Part shown: positions 14,804-23,405 of the stretch, one piece after another
Position numbering within the stretch: the first letter of the stretch is position 1
Layout: each line of letters starts with the position of its first letter
Program-made: the position numbers and the translations under genes
Assembly (NCBI GenBank): GCA_002384855.1
Contig: DGBP01000015.1
Location: forward strand, 62,001 to 126,000
From: Nocardioidaceae bacterium UBA4001
Lineage (GTDB): Bacteria; Actinomycetota; Actinomycetes; Propionibacteriales; Nocardioidaceae
DNA: 64,000 nt
Reading direction: 5' to 3'
The notes under the pieces: model-generated
The model's database searches: none
What the model was told of the DNA's origin: nothing
What the model saw: only the letters and a program-made list of their open reading frames with translations

Positions 14804-16252
14804 ATGACCATCGAGGCCACCACGGGCCAGCCCTACCAGTACCGCAAGGTCGAGCTCGTCGAGCCGGACTGGACGCGCTTCCCCGGCTGGAAGGACGTCA
14901 CCCGCGAGGAGTGGGAGTCCGTGCAGTGGCAGCGCGCCCACTGCGTGAAGAACGTCAAGCAGCTTCGCGCCCTGCTCGGCGACCTGGTAGACGACCGGTT
15001 CTACGCCGACCTCGAGCGCGACCAGGCCGAGCGCGCCACGATGTCGATGCTGGTCACCCCGCAGATGATGAACACGATGATGCGGCACACCGACCCGGCC
15101 GGCCCCGGCTCGCTCACCGAGGCGATGTACGCCGACCCGGTCCGCCGCTACATGCTTCCGGTGTTCTCGGACCGTCGTACCGACTGGCCCTCCCACCCGC
15201 ACGCCACCCGCGACTCGCTGCACGAGCACGACATGTGGGTCGCCGAGGGGCTGACCCACCGCTACCCCACCAAGGTCCTCGCCGAGCTGCTGCCCACCTG
15301 CCCGCAGTACTGCGGCCACTGCACCCGCATGGACCTCGTCGGCAACTCGACGCCGATGTTCGACAAGCTGAAGTTCGACCTCAAGCCGGTCGACCGCCAC
15401 GCGTCGATGCTGGACTACCTCCGCCGCTCCCCCGGCGTCCGGGACGTCGTGGTCTCGGGCGGCGACGTGGCGAACCTCCCCTGGGCCCGGCTGGAGGACT
15501 TCGTCACCAAGCTGCTCGACATCGAGAACATCCGCGACATCCGGCTGGCCACCAAGGCGCTCATGGGTCTCCCCCACCACTGGCTGCAGGACGACGTCCG
15601 GGCCGGCATGGAGCGCGTGGCCACCGTCGCCCGCGACCGCGGCGTCTCGATCGCGATCCACACCCACGTCAACCACGCCGACTCGGTGACGCCGCTGGTG
15701 GCCAAGGCCGCGCGGGCGATGCTCGACACCGGCATCCGCGACGTGCGTAACCAGGGCGTCTTGCTCAAGGGGGTCAACGCCGACGCGCACACCCTCCTCG
15801 ACCTGAGCTTCACGCTGCTCGACGGCGCCCAGATCATCCCGTACTACTTCTACATGGCCGACATGATCCCGTTCAGCGAGCACTGGCGGGTCTCGGTCGC
15901 CGAGGCCCAGAGCCTCCAGCACGCGTTGATGGGCTACCTGCCGGGCTTCGCCACGCCTCGCATCGTCTGCGACGTGCCGTTCGTGGGGAAGCGCTGGGTG
16001 CACCAGCTCGAGGGCTACGACCGGGAGCTCGGCATCTCCCGGTGGACGAAGAACTACCGCACCTCGATCGAGGCCAGCGACCCCGAGGCGCTCACCCGGA
16101 CCTACGAGTACTACGACCCGATCCACACGCTCCCGAAGAACGGCCAGGCCTGGTGGCACGAGCACGCCGGCCACGACCTCGCCGAGGCCGAGAAGCGCGC
16201 GGCTGCGTCGCGTGAGGCCGCCGAGGCCCAGAAGCTGCTCCCGATCAGCTGA
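14804..16252 (+). CDS. kamA: KamA family radical SAM protein, lysine 2,3-aminomutase
   Basis: This 482-residue radical-SAM and PLP enzyme converts L-lysine to beta-lysine, the first step of lysine fermentation. The [4Fe-4S] cluster motif Cys-x3-Cys-x2-Cys is CPQYCGHC (Cys166, Cys170, Cys173). SGGDV follows at the SAM-binding GGD position, and IIPYYFYMADMIP matches the C-terminal family region. ATG 14804 has GGAG seven bases before it; the long open frame upstream is a shadow. The gene is divergent from kdd-kamDE-kal, whose products act next. Because several KamA-family proteins act on other amino acids, the lysine specificity relies partly on this neighbourhood. Confidence 0.92.
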   Translation: MTIEATTGQPYQYRKVELVEPDWTRFPGWKDVTREEWESVQWQRAHCVKNVKQLRALLGDLVDDRFYADLERDQAERATMSMLVTPQMMNTMMRHTDPAGPGSLTEAMYADPVRRYMLPVFSDRRTDWPSHPHATRDSLHEHDMWVAEGLTHRYPTKVLAELLPTCPQYCGHCTRMDLVGNSTPMFDKLKFDLKPVDRHASMLDYLRRSPGVRDVVVSGGDVANLPWARLEDFVTKLLDIENIRDIRLATKALMGLPHHWLQDDVRAGMERVATVARDRGVSIAIHTHVNHADSVTPLVAKAARAMLDTGIRDVRNQGVLLKGVNADAHTLLDLSFTLLDGAQIIPYYFYMADMIPFSEHWRVSVAEAQSLQHALMGYLPGFATPRIVCDVPFVGKRWVHQLEGYDRELGISRWTKNYRTSIEASDPEALTRTYEYYDPIHTLPKNGQAWWHEHAGHDLAEAEKRAAASREAAEAQKLLPIS

Positions 16253-16277
16253 AGGCTCCCCCGACGTCCGACGAACC

Positions 16278-16322
16278 GGCCGCCGGCCACTCCCCCTGGC
16301 CCAGGGGTGGTGGCCGGCGGCC
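16278..16322 (+). terminator. Strong terminator hairpin after kamA
   Basis: GGCCGCCGGCCAC (16278-16290) pairs perfectly with GTGGCCGGCGGCC (16310-16322). The loop itself contains the nested inverted pair CCCCTGG/CCAGGGG. It begins 26 bp after the kamA stop. Confidence 0.85.
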
Positions 16323-16343
16323 GTCTGCCTCTACTCTCCCGAG

Positions 16344-16905
16344 ATGTCCTTCTCCGCGGTCCCCGGGGTGACAACCTCCGCCGACGAGCAGGCACCTCAG
16401 CTGTCCGACCTCGGCCGCTACGGCCGGTACGTCGTGCAGCGGTTCGTCACGAAGGCCCGCGCGGCCGACCAGCCGAGCTTCCGCTCCGTGCTCGCCGAGC
16501 ACATCGGCAGCCAGGTGCACGAGCAGCCCGTGACCACCGAGCAGTGGCCGGCCTACGAGCACGTGAACGTGCAGGTCGCCCTCACGGCCGGGGCGCGTGG
16601 ACCAGGCGGTACACATCGAGCTCCCCGACCGTGAGTCGCGGCGCAGCCTGGTCGAGCTCTACCGGGGAAACCTCGACCTCGACCTGAGCCGGCTCGACAC
16701 CGTGCTCGACCGGACCGACGGGGTGACCGCGTCGTTCCTCAAGGAGCTGATCCGCCGCGCGGCAGTCGTGGCGGCCGACCGGGAGGACGGGCCGGGCGCC
16801 GGCCGCCTGCACGTCACGCCCGACGACCTCGACGCCGCGCTCCAGGATCTCCTCGACACGCGCAACCAGATGACCCGCGCGGTGCTCGGCTACCGAGCCG
16901 AGTAG
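16344..16905 (+). pseudogene. AAA-family ATPase with internal deletion of the ATPase core
   Basis: Two pieces of one gene remain. From ATG 16344 the first frame encodes the N-terminal region of an actinobacterial AAA ATPase (SDLGRYGRYVVQRFVTKARA...PAYEHVNVQVAL). Around 16590 the reading shifts by +1, and the second frame (from about 16597) encodes only the C-terminal lid domain (VHIELPDRESRRSLVELYRG...DLDAALQDLLDTRNQMTRAVLGY). The Walker A, Walker B and sensor 1 region, normally between these, is absent. The product cannot hydrolyse ATP even if a fusion were made. The exact deletion endpoints cannot be set without an intact relative. Confidence 0.8.
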
Positions 16906-16924
16906 CGGTGCATCGCGACGGCTT

Positions 16925-17002
16925 ACCAGGGTATCGAGGCGATCGGTGCCCTCCCACAGTGAACGTGCCATGGGAGGGGACAGTTCTCCTGCATACCCTG
17001 GT
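16925..17002. repeat. 78-bp interrupted palindrome
   Basis: ACCAGGGTAT (16925-16934) and ATACCCTGGT (16993-17002) are perfect inverted repeats. A second perfect pair, CCCTCCCA (16949-16956) and TGGGAGGG (16971-16978), has exactly the same centre, and the DNA between is partly complementary. It lies between the ATPase pseudogene and the exonuclease gene, which converge. It could serve as a two-way terminator or be a tiny inverted-repeat element. Confidence 0.75.
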
Positions 17003-17008
17003 GAACGC

Positions 17009-17947
17009 TCAGCGCCCCGCCAGGGCGTCGACGAGGCGGGCCACGGACCCGCCCAGCCCCCACCGCTCGGCGAGGGCCACCAGACGATCGGGGTCGACAG
17101 GCGTGCGCGGCATCGTGAGGTCCGGCGCCCCCAGGTCGAGGTCGCGCACGACCCCGACCACCTTCGGCGCCACCTTGAGGTAGGCGGCCGCGTCCTTGAC
17201 CTTGCGTCGCGGGCCCGGCGCCAGGTCGCTGTCCGGGTCGAGCGCGGCGGCGCGGATGCCGTCGAGGTCCCCGAACCGGCGCAGCAGCGTCGCCGCGGTC
17301 TTCTCCCCCACGCCGGGGACGCCGGGAAGCCCGTCGGAGGGGTCCCCGCGCAGGGCCGCGAAGTCGGCGTACTGAGCGCCGCTGACGCCGTACTTGCTGC
17401 GCACCACCTCGTCGGTCACCCGTTCGTGCCGGCCGACACCGCGGGCCGTGTAGAGCACCCGCACCTGGGCGTCGTCGTCGACGAGCTGGAAGAGGTCGCG
17501 GTCGCCGGTCACCACGTCGACGGGCATGCCGGCGTCGGTGGCGAGAGTCCCGATGACATCGTCGGCCTCGTGCTCGTCGGCGCCCACGACCGCGATGCCG
17601 AAGGCCTCGAGCACGTCGAGGATCACGGGGATCTGCGCCTCGAGGGGGTCGGGGACCTCCTCCTCGAAGTGCGCGCCACCCTCCGTCGGTGTCGGCAGCT
17701 CGGTCCCGACGCGGTGGGCCTTGTACGACGGCAGCAGGTCCACCCGCCACTGGGGACGCCAGTCGTTGTCCCAGCAGCACGCCAGGTGTGTCGGGCGGTA
17801 GTCGCCGACCAGCCGGGTGATGAAGTCGAGCAGGCCGCGCACGGCGTTGACCGGTGTGCCGTCGGGCGCGGTCATCGAGTCGGGCACCCCGTAGTACGCC
17901 CGGAAGTACAGGCTGGCCGTGTCGAGCAGCATGAGGCGGTTGGTCAC
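17009..17947 (-). CDS. 5'-3' exonuclease (PolA exonuclease-like)
   Basis: This 312-residue stand-alone relative of the N-terminal nuclease domain of DNA polymerase I / flap endonuclease acts on 5' flaps and RNA primers. The acidic metal-binding positions are seen in MLLDTASLYFRAYYG, EHEADDVIGTLA and VVTGDRDLFQLVDD. A helix-hairpin-helix follows (DGLPGVPGVGEKTAATLLRRFG). GTG 17947 is used; the ATG at 17932 is an alternative. It is divergent from the Lrp gene. Confidence 0.9.
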   Translation of the reverse strand: MTNRLMLLDTASLYFRAYYGVPDSMTAPDGTPVNAVRGLLDFITRLVGDYRPTHLACCWDNDWRPQWRVDLLPSYKAHRVGTELPTPTEGGAHFEEEVPDPLEAQIPVILDVLEAFGIAVVGADEHEADDVIGTLATDAGMPVDVVTGDRDLFQLVDDDAQVRVLYTARGVGRHERVTDEVVRSKYGVSGAQYADFAALRGDPSDGLPGVPGVGEKTAATLLRRFGDLDGIRAAALDPDSDLAPGPRRKVKDAAAYLKVAPKVVGVVRDLDLGAPDLTMPRTPVDPDRLVALAERWGLGGSVARLVDALAGR

Positions 17948-18008
17948 CCGGCGAGTCTGGCATGCGACGCACGCCGAGACAGGCCGGACCCGCCCCGGGT
18001 CGCCGTCT

Positions 18009-18458
18009 ATGGTGAGGGACGTGGAAGATCTCGACCGCCGCATTCTGGCCCTGCTCACCACGGACGGCCGCATGTCGTTCACCGACCTCGGCAAGGCGAC
18101 CGGTCTGTCCACGTCGGCGGTCCACCAGCGCGTCAAGCGTCTCGAGGCACGCGGCGTCATCAGTGGGTACGCAGCGCAGGTCGACTACGACCAGGTGGGG
18201 CTGCCGTTGACGGCGTTCATCTCGATCAGGCCGATCGACCCGTCGCAGCCCGACGACTCTCCCGACCGCCTCAGAGGGATCAAGGAGATCGAGAGCTGCT
18301 GGTCCGTCGCCGGGGACGAGTCCTACATCCTCAAGACCCGCGTCGCCACCCCCGTGGACCTCGAGGACCTGCTGGCGCGGATCCGGAGCGCGGCCAACGT
18401 CGCGACGCGCACGACGATCGTGTTGTCGACGCCGTACGAGAACCGCCCGGTCGACTGA
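18009..18458 (+). CDS. Lrp/AsnC family transcriptional regulator
   Basis: This 149-residue protein has an N-terminal AsnC-type winged helix-turn-helix (DLDRRILALLTTDGRMSFTDLGKATGLSTSAVHQRV) and a C-terminal ligand-binding dimerisation (RAM) domain. The latter includes IESCWSVAGDESYILKTRV, the common GDxD-like amino-acid-binding turn. Lrp regulators respond to amino acids. A link to the lysine cluster 2 kb away is possible but not shown by the sequence. ATG 18009 is used, with GTG codons at 18012 and 18021 as alternatives; the last is preceded by AGGG. Confidence 0.88.
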   Translation: MVRDVEDLDRRILALLTTDGRMSFTDLGKATGLSTSAVHQRVKRLEARGVISGYAAQVDYDQVGLPLTAFISIRPIDPSQPDDSPDRLRGIKEIESCWSVAGDESYILKTRVATPVDLEDLLARIRSAANVATRTTIVLSTPYENRPVD

Positions 18459-18471
18459 GGGGCAAGCGGGC

Positions 18472-19122
18472 CTAGCTGGGGTCCCAGAGGATGCTCCGCT
18501 GAGCGGGCAGCGGCGGCCGCGGGTCCATGTCGCTGCGGATCCGGTCGCTGATCCGACCGGCCAGCGCCATCGTCACCTCGACCGAGCGCAGCCCGGACTC
18601 GAGCTCGTCGTAGAGCACCGAGTCGGTCAGGCGCGGCAGGTTGGCCAGCACCGTCAGGTGGGCCGTCGACGCTGCGCCGCGCAGGGTCTCCACCGCCGCC
18701 ATGAGCTCCAGCCGGCTGCGGGTGCGGCGCACGACGAGCAGCTGCTCGGCGAGCAGGAGCATGGAGTGGCACGTGTCGAGGAGGGTGGCCGTCGCGCGGA
18801 CGGTGCCGCTGAGAGCCGTCGAGAGGACCCTGGCCCTGCCGACCGCGTCGTCGAGCGCAGAGGGAGCCCCGTCGGCCTTGCGGGCCAACGACGAGACGTC
18901 CTGGTCGAGGAGCCGGGCGAGCTCGGCGAGGAGCCTGGCCTGGTGCCGGGCGGTGCCCAAGGTGTCGTAGGCCGCCCGGGGCAGGCCGCTGCGGTCCTCG
19001 GCGACGCGGGCCAGCTGCTCTCCTGCGGTGACCGCCAGCCGGAAGGGCGAGAGTGTCCCTCCGGGCTCCGGCCCGCGGAGTACGAACTGGTCGATCCACG
19101 ACGCGCGCGGCGCGTTCGGCAC
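18472..19122 (-). CDS. Uncharacterised helical protein
   Basis: I do not recognise the family. The 216-residue product is predicted by eye to be almost wholly alpha-helical, rich in Ala, Leu and Arg, with no signal peptide or membrane segment. It ends in PPLPAQRSILWDPS. Heptad-like leucine spacing around ARLLAELARLLDQDVSSL suggests a helical bundle or coiled coil. GTG 19122 is preceded by GGAGG at a five-base distance, which supports a real gene. It is convergent with the Lrp gene (14-bp gap) and lies downstream of helY on the same strand. Confidence 0.7.
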   Translation of the reverse strand: MPNAPRASWIDQFVLRGPEPGGTLSPFRLAVTAGEQLARVAEDRSGLPRAAYDTLGTARHQARLLAELARLLDQDVSSLARKADGAPSALDDAVGRARVLSTALSGTVRATATLLDTCHSMLLLAEQLLVVRRTRSRLELMAAVETLRGAASTAHLTVLANLPRLTDSVLYDELESGLRSVEVTMALAGRISDRIRSDMDPRPPLPAQRSILWDPS

Positions 19123-19145
19123 GGGTTCCTCCAGAAGACAGCATG

Positions 19146-19173
19146 CACCCCTATGTGCGGAAAAAGAGGGGTG
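19146..19173 (-). terminator. Possible terminator after helY
   Basis: CACCCCT (19146-19152) and AGGGGTG (19167-19173) form a seven-base stem. On the minus strand the loop begins with a CTTTTTC run. It lies 45 bp past the helY stop and before the next gene in the same direction. Confidence 0.45.
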
Positions 19174-19217
19174 TCGGACAGAGGGTAGAGGATGCCCGCG
19201 CGACCGTCGAGACCGGC

Positions 19218-22013
19218 CTAGTCGGACACGCTGGAGTAGGCCACGACACCCCTGCGGAGGGCGTCCGAGGCGCTCCGGGCGACGGCCCGCAAGGGCGTGT
19301 CACCGGCCGCGCCTGCCACCTGGTCGGCGACGTCGAGGAGCTGCTTGACCCAGCGCACGAAGTCACCCGCGGCGAGGTCGGTCTCGGTCAGCACGTCATC
19401 GAGCGAGGCACCCTCCGCCCAGCGGTACGCCGCCCAGGCGAAGCCCAGGTCGGGCTCCCGGAGGAAGTCCAGCCGGTGCTCACGCTCCAGGGCGTCCAGG
19501 TCGGCCCACAGGGACACCATCTCGGCCAGCGCCGTCCTCACCCGGCCGCCGGGAAGGCGGGGCGGCGAGGCGTCGTCGGCCCGTCGGGACTCGTAGACCA
19601 GGGCGGAGAGGGCAGCGGCCAGCTCGCTGGGGGCCAGCCCGTCCCACAGGCCCTGGCGCAGCGACTCGGCCGCCACGAGGTCCATGTCGGTGTAGATGCC
19701 CATGAGGTGCTCGCCGGTCGCGGTGACCTGGTCGTTCTCGAGGTACCCGAGATCGGTGAGCAGGTCGCAGACCCGGTCGAACTGCCGGGCGATGGTGTTC
19801 GTGCGCTGCTCGATGCGCTTCTCCAGGGTCCTGGCGTCCCTGGCGAGCTTGTGGTGACGCTCGGCCCAGCGTGCGTGGTTCTCCCGGTCGTCGCAGCCGT
19901 GGCACGGGTGTGCCCTGAGCTCGGCACCCAGCCGGGTGATCTCCCGCTCGCTCTCCGACTCCTGCCCGGCCCGCCGGTGGCGAGGACCGTCCGGACGGCC
20001 TGACGACCGCCCGGACGGCGGTGGGGGGGTCAGTCCGTGGGTCTTCGCGCGCAGCGTCGAGGCCAGATCGCGCCTCGACTGGGGGTTCCGCCCGTTGAAG
20101 CTTCGTGGGATCCGCATCCGCGTGATCGCCGCGACCGGTGTGGCGAAGTCCGCCAGTGACAGCCGCCTCGCCTGGCGGTCGGCCGTCACGACGTAGGGCC
20201 GCGGCCCTTCCCGGTCGGCGGTCCCGCCCGGGTCGACGACGACCGCCATCCCGGCGTACCTCCCGCTGGGCACCTCGATCACGTCGCCGGGCCGCAGTGC
20301 CTCCAGTGACGCCACCACCTCGTTGCGACAGTCGCTGCGCCGGGCCTTGGCCGTGCGCGTCTCGACCTCGCCGAGCCGTCGGCGCAGGGTGGAGTACTCC
20401 ATGAAGTCTCCGAGGTGACAGGTCGCTGCCTCGGCGTACCCGGCCAGGGCCTCCTCGCTCTTGCGCAGCTGCCGCGCGAGCCCCACGACGGCCTTGTCCG
20501 CCTGGAACTGTGCGAAGGAGGACTCGAGCAGCTCCCGGGCGGTGTGCCTCCCCACGCGCTTCACCAGGTTGACCGCCATGTTGTACGACGGGCGGAAGGA
20601 CGACCTGAGCGGGTAGGTGCGCGTCGAGGCGAGACCGGCGACGGAGCGCGGGTCCATCCCGGGCTGCCACAGCACGACGCCATGACCCTCGACGTCGATG
20701 CCCCGGCGGCCCGCGCGGCCGGTCAGCTGGGTGTACTCCCCGGGTGTGATGTCGGCATGCGTCTCGCCGTTCCACTTGCTGAGCTTCTCGATCACCACGG
20801 ACCGCGCGGGCATGTTGATCCCCAGCGCCAGGGTCTCGGTCGCGAAGACGACCTTGCACAGCCCCTCGGCGAACAGGTCCTCCACACACTCCTTGAACGT
20901 CGGCAGCATCCCGGCGTGGTGGGCGGCGACGCCGCGGCTCAGGCCCTCGAGGAAGTCGTGGTAGCCCAGGACGTGCAGGTCCTCGGTGGGGATGTTGCGG
21001 CACCGCGCCTCCACGAAGCCGCGGATGTGGTCACGCTCGTCGGGCGAGGTGAGCCGGAGGTTCGCGTCCAGACACTGCTGCACGGCCGCGTCGCAGCCGA
21101 CCCGGCTGAAGATGAACGCGATCGCGGGCAGGAGGCCCTCGGAGTCGAGCCTCTCCACCACGTCGAAACGGCTCGGGAGGTACGGCCGTCGGGGTCGCTG
21201 CCCGCGTGCACCCGCCCGGCCTCGCGACGCGCCTCGCTTTTCGCGGCGGTCGCCCGCCCGCCCGGACCGCCAGTCGTCGCGGGCAACCTTGAGCAGCTCG
21301 GGGTTGACCTTCGACTCCCCGCCGGTCCCGGCGACCTCGCGGTCGGCGAAGAGGTCGAACATCCGCCGGCCCACCATCACGTGCTGGTACAACGGCACCG
21401 GACGACGCTCCTCGACGATGGTGACCGTCGACCCGCGGACCGTCGAGAGCCACTCGCCGAACTCCTCGGCGTTCGACACGGTGGCCGACAGGGAGACCAG
21501 CGCCACCGACTCCGCAAGATGGATGATCACCTCCTCCCAGACCGCGCCGCGGTAGCGGTCGGCGAGGTAGTGCACCTCGTCCATCACGACGTAACCGAGC
21601 CCCAGCAAGGTGCGCGAGCCCGCGTAGATCATGTTGCGGAGGACCTCGGTGGTCATCACCACGATCGGTGCCTCGCCGTTGATCGTGTTGTCCCCGGTGA
21701 GGAGGCCGACCTTCTCGGGTCCGTACCGGTCAACGAGGTCGTTGAACTTCTGGTTCGACAGCGCCTTGATCGGGGCGGTGTAGAAGCACTTGCGGCCCTG
21801 CTCGAGCGCGAGGTGGACCGCGAACTCCCCCACGAGGGTCTTGCCCGACCCGGTGGGCGCCGCGACGAGGACGCCGTTACCGGCCTCGAGCTCGCGGCAG
21901 GCGCGGACCTGGAAGTCGTCGAGCTCGAAGTCGTAGAGCGCGGCGAACCCCGCGAACACCGGGGTCTGCTGGTCTCGCCGGAACCTGGCGTACTTGTCGG
22001 AGGGCGTCGTCAT
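19218..22013 (-). CDS. helY: DEAD/DEAH box RNA helicase HelY (Mtr4/Ski2-like)
   Basis: This 931-residue superfamily 2 helicase has Walker A APTGSGKT (residues 52-59), DEVH (145-148), SLSATVSN, the helicase C-terminal ATETLALGINMPARSVVI and QLTGRAGRRGID motifs. A long C-terminal region resembles the DSHCT domain of Mtr4/Ski2 RNA helicases. The actinobacterial homologue is HelY. The role is probably RNA unwinding in decay or processing (inference from family). ATG 22013 overlaps the stop of the upstream lipid-kinase gene by four bases. Confidence 0.92.
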   Translation of the reverse strand: MTTPSDKYARFRRDQQTPVFAGFAALYDFELDDFQVRACRELEAGNGVLVAAPTGSGKTLVGEFAVHLALEQGRKCFYTAPIKALSNQKFNDLVDRYGPEKVGLLTGDNTINGEAPIVVMTTEVLRNMIYAGSRTLLGLGYVVMDEVHYLADRYRGAVWEEVIIHLAESVALVSLSATVSNAEEFGEWLSTVRGSTVTIVEERRPVPLYQHVMVGRRMFDLFADREVAGTGGESKVNPELLKVARDDWRSGRAGDRREKRGASRGRAGARGQRPRRPYLPSRFDVVERLDSEGLLPAIAFIFSRVGCDAAVQQCLDANLRLTSPDERDHIRGFVEARCRNIPTEDLHVLGYHDFLEGLSRGVAAHHAGMLPTFKECVEDLFAEGLCKVVFATETLALGINMPARSVVIEKLSKWNGETHADITPGEYTQLTGRAGRRGIDVEGHGVVLWQPGMDPRSVAGLASTRTYPLRSSFRPSYNMAVNLVKRVGRHTARELLESSFAQFQADKAVVGLARQLRKSEEALAGYAEAATCHLGDFMEYSTLRRRLGEVETRTAKARRSDCRNEVVASLEALRPGDVIEVPSGRYAGMAVVVDPGGTADREGPRPYVVTADRQARRLSLADFATPVAAITRMRIPRSFNGRNPQSRRDLASTLRAKTHGLTPPPPSGRSSGRPDGPRHRRAGQESESEREITRLGAELRAHPCHGCDDRENHARWAERHHKLARDARTLEKRIEQRTNTIARQFDRVCDLLTDLGYLENDQVTATGEHLMGIYTDMDLVAAESLRQGLWDGLAPSELAAALSALVYESRRADDASPPRLPGGRVRTALAEMVSLWADLDALEREHRLDFLREPDLGFAWAAYRWAEGASLDDVLTETDLAAGDFVRWVKQLLDVADQVAGAAGDTPLRAVARSASDALRRGVVAYSSVSD

Positions 22014-22888
22014 CGTGGCGCCAGTACCCGAAGTGCCTGCGGGACAACCTCGACGGTGAGCGGGAGCGGACCGAGCCGCTCCCCGTCCGCGTAGGCCACC
22101 ACGCCGGGCGCGGCGAGGGTCACCGAACGCACCCGGTGGTGCTCGTACTTCGGGTGCCGCGTGTGCCCGCCCGTGTAGAGCTTGGGATAGGTCCGTATCA
22201 GGTCGGGCTTGCTCATCGGCTTGATGATCACCACGTCGAGGAGTCCGTCGTCGATCTCCGCGCCGTGGGTGATCCGGAGCCCTCCGCCGAAGGAGGGACC
22301 GTTGCCCACGGCGACGAGCATGGCGTCAAGACGGCGTACCTCACCGTCCATCTCGATCGTGTAGTGCAGCGGCTCGAAGACCCGGAGCTCGGCCAGGGTT
22401 GCGAGGTTGTAGCGCATCTGGCCGCGTGGCCACCGCATCCGGTTCGCCCGCTCGTTGACGAGGGAGTCGAAGCCTGCGGCGAGCACGGTGACGAAGTACG
22501 TCGGTCCCGCCATCGCGAGGTCGATGGTCCGCACGTGCGAGGCGACCACCACGTCGGCGGCGGCCTGGGGATGGCGGCGGGGGATGCCGAGGTAGCGGGC
22601 CACGTCGTTGCCGGTGCCCGCAGGGATCACGCCGAGGTTCACGTCGGTCCCGGCAAGGGCCTGCACCGCCATGTGCACCATGCCGTCGCCGCCGACCACG
22701 ACCAGGCTCTCGACCCCGTCCTCGACCGCCTGGCGCGCAAGTGCGATCGCCTCGGGTCCGTCGTGGCCCTCGAGCTCACGGACGTGGAAGCCGGCCTCCT
22801 GGAGCCGGGGCAGGGCGATCGCCGCGGTCCTCGATCCCGCGCCCTTGCCGGCCGAGGGGTTGGTCAACAGCGCGATCTCTCTGGCCAC
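22010..22888 (-). CDS. Diacylglycerol kinase family lipid kinase
   Basis: This 292-residue YegS/DgkB-type kinase has the nucleotide-binding signature VVVGGDGMVHMAVQAL and the GTGNDVARYLG motif, plus AIALLTNPSAGKG-like opening residues at its N-terminus. The C-terminal beta-sandwich ends in YADGERLGPLPLTVEVVP. It phosphorylates diacylglycerol or a related lipid using ATP, recycling lipid intermediates. The open frame reaches up to 23077, but that extension is only translation of a repeat array. GTG 22888 (VAREIALLTNPSAGKG) is the natural start. It is translationally coupled to helY. Confidence 0.9.
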   Translation of the reverse strand: MAREIALLTNPSAGKGAGSRTAAIALPRLQEAGFHVRELEGHDGPEAIALARQAVEDGVESLVVVGGDGMVHMAVQALAGTDVNLGVIPAGTGNDVARYLGIPRRHPQAAADVVVASHVRTIDLAMAGPTYFVTVLAAGFDSLVNERANRMRWPRGQMRYNLATLAELRVFEPLHYTIEMDGEVRRLDAMLVAVGNGPSFGGGLRITHGAEIDDGLLDVVIIKPMSKPDLIRTYPKLYTGGHTRHPKYEHHRVRSVTLAAPGVVAYADGERLGPLPLTVEVVPQALRVLAPR

Positions 22889-22911
22889 GAGCCCGACAAT
22901 ACGCGGCAGCG

Positions 22912-23047
22912 TGGTCGAGACCGTCCGCCGGTCGACCCTCCGCCGGTCGAGCCTCCGCCGGTCGACCCTCCGCCGGTCGACCCTCCGCCGGTCGAGCCTG
23001 TCGAGACCCCGCCGGTCGAGCCTCCGCCGGTCGAGCTTGTCGAGACC
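22912..23047. repeat. GGTCGAG repeat array left of the GIY-YIG gene
   Basis: About eight tandem copies of a roughly 15-bp unit (CCTCCGCCGGTCGA with final C or G) are punctuated by two copies of the longer core. These are GGTCGAGCCTGTCGAGACC (22990-23008) and GGTCGAGCTTGTCGAGACC (23029-23047). The array reads through in both strands as proline/valine- or arginine-rich junk. It lies upstream of both the lipid kinase and the GIY-YIG gene. Confidence 0.9.
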
Positions 23048-23105
23048 GTCCACAGCCCGCAACATCGACCTTCGCATCGCCGCTGAACCGGTTCATGGTG
23101 GAGAA

Positions 23106-23387
23106 ATGCCCTTCACCTACATCCTGAGGTGCGCCGACAGCACCTACTACGTCGGCAGCACGTGGGACCTCGCCCGCCGGCTCAGTCAGCACCAAGCCGG
23201 CACCGGAGCCCGCTACACGGCACGTCGACGACCCGTGGAGCTCCTCTGGTCCCTCGAGTTCGAGCGCATCGAGGATGCGTACGCCCTGGAGAAGCAACTG
23301 CAGGGGTGGTCGCGGGCCAAGCGTGAGGCCTTCATGGCTGGCCGTTTCGACCTGCTGCCCGGCCTGGCTCGCGGCCACAATCGCTGA
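23106..23387 (+). CDS. Small GIY-YIG nuclease family protein
   Basis: This 93-residue single-domain GIY-YIG protein has FTYILRC and TYYVGST (the YIL...YVG core, residues 5 and 15-17). Arg25 in DLARRLSQH and His29 follow, and a catalytic-type glutamate (Glu62) lies in DAYALEKQLQGWSRAKREA. This matches the compact UPF0213/YhbQ branch, whose cellular role is poorly defined. The nuclease motif residues appear intact. It has no clear Shine-Dalgarno. Most striking is its position: it is bounded by arrays of the same palindromic repeat, in opposite orientation on the two sides (ending at 23047 and beginning at 23406). Confidence 0.9.
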   Translation: MPFTYILRCADSTYYVGSTWDLARRLSQHQAGTGARYTARRRPVELLWSLEFERIEDAYALEKQLQGWSRAKREAFMAGRFDLLPGLARGHNR

Positions 23388-23405
23388 CCGGGTGGTGCGA
23401 CAGGC

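Noticed and set aside
11935..15750. A 1271-codon plus-strand open frame over the lysine cluster
   Set aside because: It lies antisense to kdd and the amidohydrolase and out of frame with kamA, all of which have clear motifs; it has no recognisable domain.
22888..23077. N-terminal extension of the lipid kinase rich in Leu-Asp-Arg-Arg repeats
   Set aside because: It is translation of the repeat array; the natural family start is GTG 22888.
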